Of a DNA stretch of 64,000 bases, positions 1-12,400 are shown piece after piece. Made by a program: the position numbers and the translations under genes. The DNA comes from Micropterix aruncella (lineage: Eukaryota > Arthropoda > Insecta > Lepidoptera > Micropterigidae), in contig OX155967.1 in the NCBI GenBank assembly GCA_944548615.1, forward strand, positions 5,305,281 to 5,369,280. Direction: 5' to 3'. The notes beneath the pieces are model-generated. The model saw only the letters and a program-made list of their open reading frames with translations, had not been told where the DNA came from and did no database searches. The number at the start of each line of letters is the position of its first letter. Within the stretch, counting starts at the first letter, position 1.

Positions 1-240
1 ATGTTGCCAGGAGAAACCCAGAGAATCTGGAGAAAATGCTTTCCGGGGGGTCAAGTGGAGGGAAGCAGAAGCAGAGGCAGATCACCATCCAGATGGAACG
101 ACCTCATCAAAGAAGTTACAAAAGGGTCAATACAATCTGCGACCCGCCATGCAGAAGACAGGTCGAAGTGGAGGAGCCTCGTAGGCAAACTATTGTCTAG
201 TGGCCACGATCCTCAGTAATGAGGGAACGACGGAGAAGAA
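1..240 (+). pseudogene. 3' end of a LINE reverse transcriptase, cut by the window edge
   Basis: An open frame from base 1 to 219 ends with the layout typical of RTE/R4-like LINE C-termini: a basic SRGRSPSRW segment, then a helix with RHAEDRSKWRSL, then a stop. The 5' part lies outside the window. A purine-rich GAAGAAGAAG tail follows the stop, as at a LINE 3' end. It lies on the far side of the kinesin-5 exons and is probably intronic to that gene. The clade is inferred from the motif pattern only. Confidence 0.55.
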
Positions 241-375
241 GAAGTATATGTGATTTCTATAAAAAAGAGTAAACATGTTCAACGCAATCGCATATACACA
301 CGCATGATACAAGGAATAAGTCACTTTATATCCATTCATCGCAGGCTGCCACTTCAGAGTTCCAACGCACAACGA

Positions 376-510
376 TGTATAGAAGCGTACATTTTTATAA
401 CAAGCTGCCACAAAACTTGAAAGATATTAATAATTATGTTGAGTTTAGAAAACGAACAAAACAATATTTGTTATCTAAATGTTTGTACAATTTGAGTGAG
501 TTAGGGATTT
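376..510 (+). pseudogene. CR1/Jockey-like LINE C-terminal tail
   Basis: The frame from 376 encodes a short C-terminal tail containing FYNKLPQNLKDI and FRKRTKQYLLSK, then stops. The same [L/F]YNKLP...FKK/RK...L pattern recurs at 6238-6435 and 30019-30219, which supports remnants of one non-LTR clade. Everything upstream is lost (5' truncation). The downstream A+T-rich stretch to about 650 may be its 3' UTR. Confidence 0.5.
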
Positions 511-666
511 GTTATTTTATATTTAATTGTTTATTTCATGGAGATTTATGATGTTACATTTGCATTGTTTAATTATGTCTATTTTCTACACCCTAAACGG
601 TATGTTTTTTAAAATAAATATGATTTGATTTGTAACATGTGTGTGTATGTCTTATTATTGCATTCG

Positions 667-775
667 ACGGACAGATTTATCCCAATGGAAAATGGTAACT
701 CAGCCAGGAATCAAACCCGGAATCTAACAATGTAAGATCAGGCGACCTAGCCACTATGTCACCGGGTCATATTAG
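667..775 (-). repeat. tRNA-derived SINE-like head
   Basis: Read on the minus strand, the segment carries a B-box-like GGTTTGATTCC preceded by an A-box-like TGGCTAGGTCG about 40 bases upstream. These are the two internal RNA polymerase III promoter boxes of a tRNA or tRNA-derived SINE. No good cloverleaf or anticodon stem is evident, so a SINE head is more likely than a working tRNA gene. Confidence 0.45.
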
Positions 776-790
776 CGTAGCTGTGTTTCG

Positions 791-1700
791 ATTGCTTTCC
801 TGATCATTCAAGGAAATAGAATTGTTCTTTTGAGAGACGATTGGATTATAAGACTAACTCATAGTTTGTTCCACTGTCCAATATGTGCTCGCAGAATGGT
901 AATTTTTGGGAAAGACTGTATTATATATGTAAAAAAATGTATTAACCCCTGAGTGGCCACGCACGCTGATGGGCATTTTTCGTATTATCAGTATATTACA
1001 TCCGTATTTATTCAATTGTCGGCTCTATTTCTCCCTCCGCTGCGGTAAAAGCCTGTCATTGAAGCCTGCTATTGAATAAGCCACCGTTTTACATTAGTAT
1101 GCTTGCACACACCTTCTATAAACAAATTTTCGAGAGCTTTGAAAATTTTGCGTGGAATGACTGGCTTCCGAAAAGTTAAGCAAAATATAAAAAACAAATA
1201 ATGTATTAATATATTAAGGTATCAGTACATAAAAACGGATCCATCACAATAAATGACATGTTGTTTGTAGCGCTGCTGGCAGAAAAAAAATATATTTGCG
1301 GTTAGATTTTAAAAAACCATCTTTGGGTTTTTATAGATAAAAAATATGTTTGTTTCACGATACCTTTTTTCAAACTAATTGAGGTTTTGCAATAGAAAAT
1401 ACTACCGCGCTTAAAAATAGTATTTAATTTGTTGTTAACATTTAAACTGGATTAACCATAGATAACAAAGTATTCGTCTGCGCGAAGACGAACCTTCCTG
1501 CATTAGACGAGTTCCGGTACTTCCCCGCGCTCCCGCCCTGACGCCCGCAATGGTTTTTCTACCTTCCTCATTGGTGTAAAAGTGTAGTGCATGATGCGAT
1601 AGCGATCACACATTATTTAAGTAGTCCTACGGCAATCTCGTCGTCCGCTCAACGAAAGTTTAGTAACTTTTTGCAAAGGTATATATTTCGCAAAGGTATT
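791..1700. other. A+T-rich stretch without a recognised gene
   Basis: No convincing coding frame was found on either strand. Bases 1465-1660 are more G+C-rich and look like a decayed repeat, but no partner copy was recognised in the window. Confidence 0.4.
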
Positions 1701-1730
1701 ACTGTATTTTAGCTTTACAAGATATTCTGG

Positions 1731-1904
1731 TGTGTCCGTCTTGCACACAACACTCACTGTATCCTGTTTTACTTCTTTGCGTTCGGCGGCGGGAACATTT
1801 TAAGAAGAGGAGGGGTGGGGGGGCTCTTCTTAAAATGTTCCCGCCGCCGAACGCCGAACGCAAAGACGTAAAACAGGATACAGTGAGTGTTGTGTGCAAG
1901 ACGG
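1731..1904. repeat. Fold-back inverted repeat (long hairpin)
   Basis: Two arms of about 75 to 80 bases are near-perfect reverse complements, separated by a purine-rich loop of about 15 bases (GAGGGGTGGGGGGGC). The main difference is a tandem copy of GTTCGGC present only in the right arm (around 1850-1860). A transcript through it would form a long hairpin. Confidence 0.85.
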
Positions 1905-2335
1905 ATTTTCAAAATTCCCGCCCTCCGAGCCCGGCCCCCCACCACCGTTATAGCCTACGCAGTGGCGGCAGCGGTATGCGGCCTACCCGCAAAACAACGG
2001 ACTGACAGCTCTTCAGTCTACCCTAGACAACGGCGGCTGCAACGTCACCGAAACGTCGGGTCCTACAAATTTCACGCGGTAAATTCGTTTTCTATCCTAT
2101 TTATAGAGATATATATTGTCGATAAATACTACCTGTCGAGTTTATACTCGTCCGAATAAATTCGAGCATAGTTCGTGCGGTGTAAGATTTGACCTTGGCG
2201 GGCAGATATAATGCGAAAAAGTGACAACCGGTCATCTCACATTCCGCTCTAACGTATTGCCCTGTCTCGTTCACACGGACTTATTTCCGATTTTAGTTCA
2301 CGAAGATACGCAATCGAGCCCAGTAACTGTGCGGA
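1905..2335 (+). repeat. Interspersed repeats: V copy plus one arm of the F MITE
   Basis: Bases 1910-2100 match 45155-45345 in reverse orientation and in part 13515-13610, sharing a core with GAAACGTCGGGTCC (family V). Bases 2110-2335 match one arm of the inverted-repeat element at 44414-44711 (family F), including CGTATTGCCCTGTCTCG. Both are non-coding repeats in the kinesin-5 side of the window. Confidence 0.7.
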
Positions 2336-2479
2336 ATAATGTTTTCGTAAATATTTGTTCATATTTAGCTATCTCACAAACCTTTCTTTCCATGTAACAA
2401 ATTCCTATTATTATTGCAAAGTACGCTCTACGAATGTTTAGTTGTTATGTAACTGTGAATATAGTGTAGTTATCTAGGG

Positions 2480-2733
2480 TTAACCCCTAGAGCCCCAATT
2501 GGCCGATATCGGCCACGACACGATTCAGCGTGACGGCCTATTAATTTAATTTGCTTTATTTCATTATGTTTTATATGTTAATGTTTTATTTTAATTATGG
2601 GTACAGTGGTTTGGCAGTAATTAATGTTTTGGGTGAGACAGTGTCATAATTCAATGTTTTGACTAATTTTTACTTAATTTTTTTGGGACATCAACTTGTC
2701 CATCGGCTGAGGGGCCGAGGCCTGAAGGGTTAA
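2480..2733. mobile_element. piggyBac-type MITE (TTAA-CCC...GGG-TTAA)
   Basis: The element runs TTAACCCCTAGAGCCCC to GGCCTGAAGGGTTAA, so TTAA lies at both ends with CCC/GGG termini, as in piggyBac insertions. A second copy lies at 21860-22120. Internally both carry GGCCGATATCGGCC. There is no coding capacity. Confidence 0.75.
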
Positions 2734-2965
2734 AGAAGTATCATCTGGGTCTAGAAATATAGCTCTTTGAACGGTTGTTAAATGTCGGTCTGTTGACTTT
2801 ATATTTGCAAACTTATACCCCTGTAACTCGTTTATTTATAGACTCCGGACAAATACTTTTACAGATTCCGAATCAGTGTGGTGAATATAGTCCGGTGATA
2901 TTAAAACATCTTTAATGGAGACTATTGACCTAAACTGCATATATATACAAAACAAAATAACTTAC

Positions 2966-3404
2966 TCGATCAACAACAAAATTTTTGACATTGGCAAGCC
3001 ACTCTCTATCCTGGTTGCCCAACTCAGCCAGCTGAGTGACACCACCGAGCACTCGACTCATGCTCGCTTCCATGTCTCCAGCAAATTTTTCGATATTTCG
3101 CTGGAAATTTTCCTGTTCCTCGTTTATAAATATGGAAGTTTTCTCTTTGTTTAGGCGTTGGATCTCGCGCAACTCTTCCATCCCTCGTTGTAGATTGACC
3201 ACGAGCGATTCGGCCACTGCCTTCGTGGAAGTCTCTCTGTTGACGTAGTTGACGTATTGATCGGCTATTATATTGCCGATGTTGTGCAAGTCCTCTCGGA
3301 AACCATCGGAAAATGTCTCGAGACTCTCCTTCATCTGCAAGCGATGCGCTCTGGATTTGTCGCCAAAGTATTTTCTGAGCAACAGGTTGTCTTCTTCGAC
3401 GGTT
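2966..3404 (-). CDS. Kinesin-5 coding exon 9 (stalk), last in window
   Basis: The acceptor ATTTCAG completes Arg, then [19 protein letters not shown] and a long helical stalk to FVVDR, phase 0, with consensus donor GTAAGT. No downstream exon was found in 1-2965, so intron 9 probably extends past the left edge. Confidence 0.88.
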
Positions 3405-6400
3405 CTGAAATGTATAACCAGAATGTACTTATGTCGGTGTTACCTTTGATTATATGGGGTATTGGATTGCTCAATGGCGTACTCCGTTTTGAAAGCTAGG
3501 ATTTTACTGAGAAACGCGTGCAGGCAGCACTCATAGTTCGAAATATTGATTAACTTTCTCTTATGTTCAATATGGCGGCGTTCGTGGTATGGTAGTATGG
3601 GGGCCCACTATAGACGGTGCTCTAAACAAGCCTACTATACGGTATCCTATCTCAAAATATATCATAGCTCTTATTATTTACATAGAGATATCCATATTTA
3701 ATTTGGTATATAGGTCATTTGCAGTACCTTATTGATAAGTTCAAGCGCTACATCCCTAACTCATGCGGTAATAATATTTACAGATTATCGATGGATCCAT
3801 TACGTGTTGATATAGACGAAACGCCACAAACGTTTCAAGAGCGAGTTTTAGAAATTAAAAGTGATTCTGCTGCCAGATATAATTTTGAAACAATGGATTA
3901 AGGATGATTCATGCTACACCGGGCCGGGGCCGGGCCGGGCCCCGGCCGAGTCGTTTCCAACGTGCTCCGGCCGGGCCAGTCATTCATGCTACACCGGGCG
4001 TGACCGGGCTGTTTCCGAGTTTATTTATCCCACGGCCGTGTCCGCGATAACTAGTGTTATGTCCATCTATTTTGGCGATAATAATATTTTTTAATTTCTA
4101 TTTTCGCTTGATTGATGTGTGTTATTAATGCAATTTTCACAACTTGAGTTGGCAGCTATTGCAATTGCCATTGAAGACGAAGTATTGGAAACACGAACTG
4201 AATCTAATAAAAGAAGATGGAGTGTACATCCAGCCTGGAGAAAACGACAATCGGAGGGAGAATTCGCCACGCTCTACAAGGAATGAATAGATGATGAGAG
4301 CAAATTTTACGGTTATTTTAGGATGTCTAAAGAATGCTTTAGTATATTTGTTGGAAAAATAAAACATGATTTAACCAAACAAACTTCAAGATTTCTGAAG
4401 CCTATCTCTCCCATTGAACGATTAGCAGACCGGAGCCGGGAAAACAATATCCACCGCCATTTCGACGCCGTGCTCCGGTCGTGGCACGGCCGGGCACGGC
4501 CGGAGCACGGCCAAGCATGAATTGCTTCATACAAAAGTATACTATAGATATCTGACCGTGTCCCGGCCGGGGCCCGGCCCGGCCCCGGCCCGGTGTAGCA
4601 TGAATCATCCTTAACACATTATTTTGGATCAAGTATTTCAAAGCTTACCCCTCCCTAGCAGGGCAAGCGCTGCGTTTGTGTTTGCCTTTTTCAAGCACTT
4701 ATTTGTGCAAAAAGGCATTTTTGAAAATTGTAGCAATTAAATAGAAAAGATAGAAGCAAAATTGATATTGCTGGTGATTTACGTTCTGCACTTTCTTTAA
4801 TTCAACTCAGAATTGTAAACCTTGTTAAAATATGTAAGCTAATCCCTATCATTGACTTATTTGGTTTTTTTTACCACTGGTGTGTAATTATATAAGCAAT
4901 AAATAAAACCTTTGTGATTGTAATACTTTTTACAATTAAATTATTTATTACAGCAGGGGCATGATAAAAATAACTTTCCTGTTCTAGAATCCCTAGGATG
5001 TTCTAGAATGAATTTCACCTGAAATATATACCTACGTATACAGCCAGACCACAAAAATAGACAAACCTGTGAGACTGTCTTGAAAAACCATTGAAATAAC
5101 AAATCTATCTACCGGCTGGCTACACAGGTTTTTAAATAGCCCTGAGTGAGTATCAAAAATCGTTTTTCTTTGGATTTTGTTTGCGTACCGTTACCACAGT
5201 ATACCGAGTTAGATGAGTAGGCGCACTCTGAAGTGGCAAGGCATTACAGGGAAAGGGTGCAAGGGAAGTGAGCAGAGGGATGCGTTTTGGTAAACGCCTG
5301 TAGTTGGCCTTACGTACGGATGGGGGTTGTTAAACTTCTCGATTGTTTGAATATTTGTCAAGGTGGACTCCGCTTCTGGTACAATGTAGTAATCGTATTA
5401 TGATTTGATATGGACTCGTGACATCGCTCACTTTAATTTCAATTTTGTTCTAAGAGAAGCTACAGTCTCTACACAGTACTGTTATACTGAAGTGAACTAA
5501 AAATTCAAAATAAACATACCTTCTTTTATCCATGCTATCGTGTAGATGGCTGACATCGGAGCTAAGTTGTTCGGTAGTGCTTAAAACGGAGCGAGCTTGA
5601 TTACTAAACGTTGATTCCGTTTCGACGTGTTTCTCGACAAGGTGACTCTGCTCGCGATAAAGGATCTCAGTTTGAGAAAGCACCTGTCAAAGAGATAAAT
5701 CAAAACTGAACATCGGATACAGTAAAACCTCCATTAGCCCTTAAAGAGCCAGCCATGGGAATGAAACTCATGACGGGATGTTTTCAACCATTGAATATTT
5801 GTTTTTAGGGGCTGTTAGTGCACCCAAACTAATGTATAACAGTGGCTTATTCAACGAAGGCGACTTTTCCGGGTGTTATTACTGCACGGGCATTTTTTAC
5901 TGTAGGCGAATCGGTACAGCGTAGTAAGCAACTTTTGATACAAAACTTTGGAAGAAACCAAAATATTTTTTTTTTGTAATTTTTAATTTTGTTTAATTTG
6001 AAAATTTGAAGAAGTTGACTGTTAAAAAAAGGTTTGAGAAGCGTTTGAGCGCGTTTCGCTATCTAGCGGTAGGTATTAAGTCGTAAATAAACAATATCAG
6101 TGACATTTTACCAACCGCTAGATAGTGCATCGTGATCATAGCTTTTCATACTATTTAAAAATGAAATTACAAAAACAAATTTAAAAAAAAAATGTCCGTG
6201 CAGTAATAACACGGGTATAATTGCATAAATACGGCTGGCCTCCATATATGTTTAAATAACCTTCCAAAGACAATACGAGATTTAGAACCAAAAATATTCA
6301 AATACATAGTTAAACACCGGCTCATCACACATGCTTTTTTTAAGATAGACGATCTTTAATATAGGTTAGCTCTAAAATATTGCCTGCAGGCAATAAGCTC

Positions 6401-9400
6401 GCCTTTTCTTAAGAATAAAGAGTTTTATTATTATTATTATTAATAATATAGGTGCATATTTAACCCTTGGAGTAAATGGGTATTTTCATGGATGCATCTG
6501 TCTCTTTTGCAGGATTTTCGGCGACATCGACTTAAAGTACTATAACTACGAAACTACTACACCAATCATAAAAAGAACAACTGCACAATGATTGCATTGA
6601 AATTTCGAATATAGAATATTGAAATATCATTTTGTAAAACAATTAGATAATTATGAATAAATATGAGAACGTCAAAGAAGTGAAAAAAACGCGCGACCAG
6701 ATTTGGTCGACTCGTACTCAACGGATAATTGTTTCGCGACCAGATTTGGTTGACTCATACTCAAAAAATATTTATTTATTCAGCCAAGAAAAATTTTATG
6801 TATTCTCGTAAAAAAATTTTTTTTAATTTTTAATTTGTGACTACTTATGGTATTTTTTTATATGAAATTCTTTCAAAATAACTTTATTACTACATCACAC
6901 TTCTTAGAAATCACACCAGAACTTTGAGCTTTGTCTGATATTATAGAAAAATCTAAAGTTTTGAGAGTTTCCGCGTCCGAACTTAATAATAAACTTTGAA
7001 TGCTCATAATATAAAATTCGTTAGATTTTTTCAATTATATTGTCTTATCATAGACTTATTATATGTCTAATAACTAATTACTATACTCCAAAGAGTCACA
7101 TTTCATCGAAAAACTATGGAAAATCGCACTTTATTCTCTCATAGTAATTATCAAAACAAGTTTCTTTGCGCGATTCATTTTACAAAACAAGATATAATTT
7201 TCAAAATACGCCTAATTATGTGATAACTTAGGATGTAAATGAAGCAATACTTATTTTGTTAGTAAATTAAAGCGACATTACGTCATATTTCGCAATATAT
7301 CGGGATATTTCATAAACATTACAAAATAATAACAACCATTTTTTCGCGAGCCGTTTGTTGTCGCCGAAGTGTTTTCTTTAAAAATTCGTGAAAAACAGCA
7401 AATGGACTATCTCAATTGACTAATCCTCATGCCTAAACTACTTAAAAATGCAAATTACTCACTGTTATCCAGTAAATGGCACAAAACACTGCACAAAACA
7501 CTGTTTTTTACAACCATTTCGCGGTACTATACGCGGCCGCGGCGGTGGCCGATGGAAACTGCCGTTTTGACGTTTATGCTCACTTTTTAAATCGTTGTTC
7601 GATATTGCGACACGGAAATCTTGAATTAAGATATTTTGGCCATATCGTTGCGCGCTCAGAAAGCATATTAGTACGACGTTTCGAATCGTAAATTGCATTT
7701 TTCGCAGCGGCGAGCGCTATATCCGGTAGCGGTTGTTACGGATTTTAGGCGGCTGACATAAATGTCCCCAATGGGATGTTAAGTGCCTAGCAGGTTAAAA
7801 CATATGAGGTAAACCTCGTAGTAATAAGTTGATAGTATTTGATTATTCATTATAATTGTTGTCTTTCACGTATGTGATTATTGAGAATTCTTCTTTTATT
7901 TTGTCTGACTTTGGTTATTTTTAGTATTATGTTAACTGATAATTCATTGCATTAGTTTTTGGCTATTGATTTATTTACCTTTTTTTTTTTTTTTTTAAAT
8001 AATGACTTCTTACATTTATAGTTTGATTATTGTTTTAAATAATTATGATTACGACCATTTTTGGATGAATAGTATTTCACCTCTTTAAAGATCTTGGCCT
8101 TTCCAGAAAAATAATCAACTCTTTCTTAGAAAAATTATCTAAAACTGCGATTTGCGCATCTCAAATTCTATGGCTTCGAAGGGGGAGTGAATGGGTGGCA
8201 AGGTGAACGCTCACATGTGGCAAGACAGCTGTCCTAAACCTACCACAGCCGGTTCGTAAGTCCGGAATCCACTGCTCACCCCCCAGAAGTGTAAAAAATA
8301 GTATTATGATGGGCCCGACTCCGGTCGGTGAATTCCATGGCAGCTCCGTTTGTATTTATTTATTGCAGCAGTATTTGCAATTTTTAATGAAAAAGACTAT
8401 TGACTACAGTAGAGATTTATTTCTGCAACAGGCCTGCGTTAAGGTACTGTTTACATTTATCTACTGAGACAGAAGGCTCGTAAAAATAAACTTGAATCCA
8501 AACCTCTTTCGTGGAATTCAGTGCCTGCTTCGTAGATGACAAATCTTGGGTGGTGATCTCGATGATAGCTTCCTTTTCTTTAAGCTTACTTGACAGCTCG
8601 TTGAATACGGCCATTAGCCGATCTTTCTCGTCCATTAGAGCTTTTATGTCAAGAATCTTGTTCTGGATCTCCTTTTCCTGATCATCGTTACGGAATAACA
8701 TCTCATTGTAAGATTCAGTAGTCAGATAAACACCTAAAATTAAAAACAATATATATTTTATTTATTTAACTATTTTTAATATACAGCTTTTGAACAAAAT
8801 CCAACCAAGCCCTAAGGCTTACCTGCCGGAGATTAAGATAAGATGACTTTCAGTGATCTTTTGTGGCCATATTGACCATATTATAAAACATAAAATTTAG
8901 TTCCATTGGTTGAGATTAGTTGGCATAGAAAGTCATCCTCTTGATGTTTACAAAAAGAATAGAACGCTATTCTTTTTGTAATATAAATGTATTGCTAATG
9001 TAATATAAATGTATTGCTATTGCTAATGTAATATAAATGTATGTATATACTTATTCATATCTTTTAGGGCCGATTTTTCAATCGTCAGATAAACTGTCTA
9101 ATAAGTATCCAAGGAATTATTTTATCTGTTGATTTATTCATCGAATAACATTGGCGGTTTTTCAATCATCAAATAACTGTCAAATAGTTATTGGAAGATT
9201 TTTCACTATGTTGGCAGCACTAACTTCAGACAATACACGAAAAGCGAGACAGAATGATTTAACCACTCTATATGCTAGAGCAAGAAGCTCTTAAAAAATA
9301 TTTATTTGCATTCAACATAACCTCGAATTGCGCGCTTTGTCTGTTTTGTCGTGTGCGTCTATCGTGAATTTGCGAGTTTGTCGTTTAAAAATGGAACGTT

Positions 9401-12400
9401 TAATAATAAAACGAGATAGGTCTGTTAGTTTCACGACAAGTAATTGCATCGGTTTGATGCATTATCATAAGCATGAACTAACCTTTATGTATTGTGTTTA
9501 ATTTGGTCTTCAATCAATGTCAGCAGATACTGGACAGTTTCTTTTTGTAGTCTGAATCTTCGCTTAAATTCCACATCATCCCATTGTACAAAATTATCCG
9601 GTCTGTTTCTCACGACTCTTTGTTTTCTTAGAACCGGATTTAAGTAATTATAATTTCTGCTTTTTCTTCAATAGCAACGTCATCTAACACAGCGAATAAA
9701 TCCATTTCTCAACGCAAAAGATCACCAGAAATTATCACAACCTAACCTCTCACTGTCAAAATCAGTTTGACGGATCAATTTATTGGACGAATAACTTGTT
9801 ATCTGACCCTCGGAGCAGCCGATAACTTTATTCAGCGAATAGTATTTTTATTCCTTTGATAACTGTTAACTGACTATTGAAAAATTAAATTTTGCACTAT
9901 CTAATGAATAAGTCCTATCCGACTGTTTATCTGACGATTGAAAAATCGGCCCTTAAACGGATATTTCTTGTTTTTTTCTTCTTTGTGCAGTTTTTGTATT
10001 TTTTTATATATTATTTTAGAAGAATTTGACTGAATAAATGGCGGACAAGCCACTTCAATATTCTTTTTCCATAAAAGTTACAAAAAGGAGGGACGAGTAG
10101 CCGTCCATTTTGTATCTGTCTAGTGCTGTTTATATTGGACATAAATTCAGAATTTCTCAGTCTCGAAATAACTAACCATCATTATATAATATAAATAAAT
10201 AATACATTAGCTGGTAATACGCCACAATATATAAACTACAGTATACCGGGTTAGAACAGTAAGCGCACTCTCGAGCGGCAGGGCTTTACGGGGATAGGGT
10301 GCGAGGGAAACGAGCAGAGGGATACGTCTCGGCAAACGCCTTTGGTTGGCGTTACACGCGGGTGGAGGTTGGCAAATTTCTCAAATGTTTGAATATCTGC
10401 TTCGGCGGAGTAGCGGCCATATGCGAGCCCTTAGGATTCGAGACGTCGCTTGCTTCGGTTTTTAATTTTATTCTAAGTATAGGTACTGTCTGTATGCTGT
10501 GATATAAACTGATCTTCTGCATCTTTTCCAATGAGGCTATAAAGTGGTTTGATTCATATCTCATAGGGCACAAGAAGTGTATTAAATGCCAGACTTGATC
10601 GGTGATCTGGTCGACAACACTGCTGGCATTCCGCAAGGAAGTACTGTCTCTCTTCTTATTCTCCACGTTCATCAGTCCATCACGATAGATCTTAAGCCGG
10701 GTCTCCTGCAAGTGTTTTCTCGGAAAAATACACAAAAACATCGAAACAAAGGGGCATGGCCATACACATTTGTCTATGCAAAGACAATGTTTTTGTCTTC
10801 CGAGGCGTTTGGAAAACATTCCGCGCGCGGGTGAGCGGGGAGCGTTTGTTTCATTTTCACTGCGTTTGTTTCAAACTATCACTCGGCACGGTTTTTTAGG
10901 TTATATTGCCATTTGTGATCACTTTGTGATATCAAATTGACCAATCATATGGATTGAAAATCAATGCGGATAAGACCAAAGTGCTCACTACGGATGGTTC
11001 GAAGGCCAGTGTTTACCTCGATGGAACCCAAATCGAACAGGTCTCACAATTCAAGTATTTAGGATCGTTGGTTACGGAAAAGAAAGTGGCATCGACGGCC
11101 GATGTCCATAGCCGGATCGGTCAGGCAACAGCAACATCCGCCTCGCTCAAGTGGTGCATATGGAAGCGAACAAATATTACCAACAAAACCAAAGTATGAC
11201 TATACCGAACGTCGGTTCTTCCCATTCTTCTTTATGGATCGGAAACGGGGACGTTACTACAATCGGACCTCAAAAAGTTCGAAGTCTTCCAAATGCGATG
11301 CTTGAGGCAGATTCTCGATGTCTCACTCCGTGACCGAATTCGAAACGAGACCATTAGAGAAAGATGCTATCTACTAACAACGATCGAAGAAGAAGTACTA
11401 AAACGTCGACTACGATGGCTCGGCCATGTTTGCCGAATGAACGATAATCGCTTGCCATGTAAACTTCTTTGGCGAGACTGTCCGACAGAATGGAGAATTC
11501 AGCGATCGGCACCGAAGAAAACCTGCCTAAATAACATCAAAGACGACCTTAAGAATCAACGATTATCGGCTAGGGATGCTGGAGACGTGGCAAAAAATCG
11601 TCAAGAATGGAAGCGAATCGTGAATGGAGTACGAGATCCAGCGGCACCGACAGCAGCGTATTGGCTGAGAGGGCGACCCCCTCCCCAATCGCCGGCTACG
11701 GAATAAATAATAATAATAACAATAAATTGATCAATGTCAATCTAATAATTTCAGTTGTTTTTTCTCCCCGATATTACGTCTATAATTGCTAAAAATAAAA
11801 AGTACGTCTTCCTTGTAGAAACTCATTTTGACATCTACACAAAATGTTTGTTTAAACATGAAACATTTCTATTCGCAGGAGACAGCTTGTGTATGAAAAC
11901 AATTGTTTTTGTGTATTGTTTCGAAAAAACAAGCGCAGGAGACCCGGCTTTACATCCTCCTACCATTTGTAGCCGATAACCTGAAGTATATCTTCTCGTA
12001 TTGTGAAATTTAAAAAAAAAAATAGGAGTGAATGGGTGATAAGGTGGGGACGCTCACATGTGGCAAGACAGCTGTCCTAAACTTACCACAGCCGGTCGTT
12101 AGTCTGGAGTCCACCTCCCCCCCCCCCCCCCCCCCCCCAGAAGTGTAATAATATTAAGATGGGCCCAACCCCAGTAAGTGTATTCTATGGCAGATCCATT
12201 TATATTTATTATTACTTTTATTTTGTCTAAAATATATCAGTCAAATATTTATCTTTCAACAAAATTGATAATGACTAGATATCCATTTTTGTCGATAAAT
12301 TGCCCCACTATATCGCAGCATGTGATAACGGTCTCGAGGACAGCTGCATCCCTTAAGAGCAGCGCCACACTTGTCGACAAGGGTCACTCGTCCAGATGAC

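Noticed and set aside
667..775. A functional tRNA gene
   Set aside because: A- and B-box-like motifs are present, but no acceptor, anticodon or D stems pair convincingly; a SINE head is more likely.
190..2900. Further kinesin-5 exons left of exon 9
   Set aside because: No minus-strand frame with stalk or BimC-box-like sequence and flanking splice signals was found; the remaining exons are presumed off-window.
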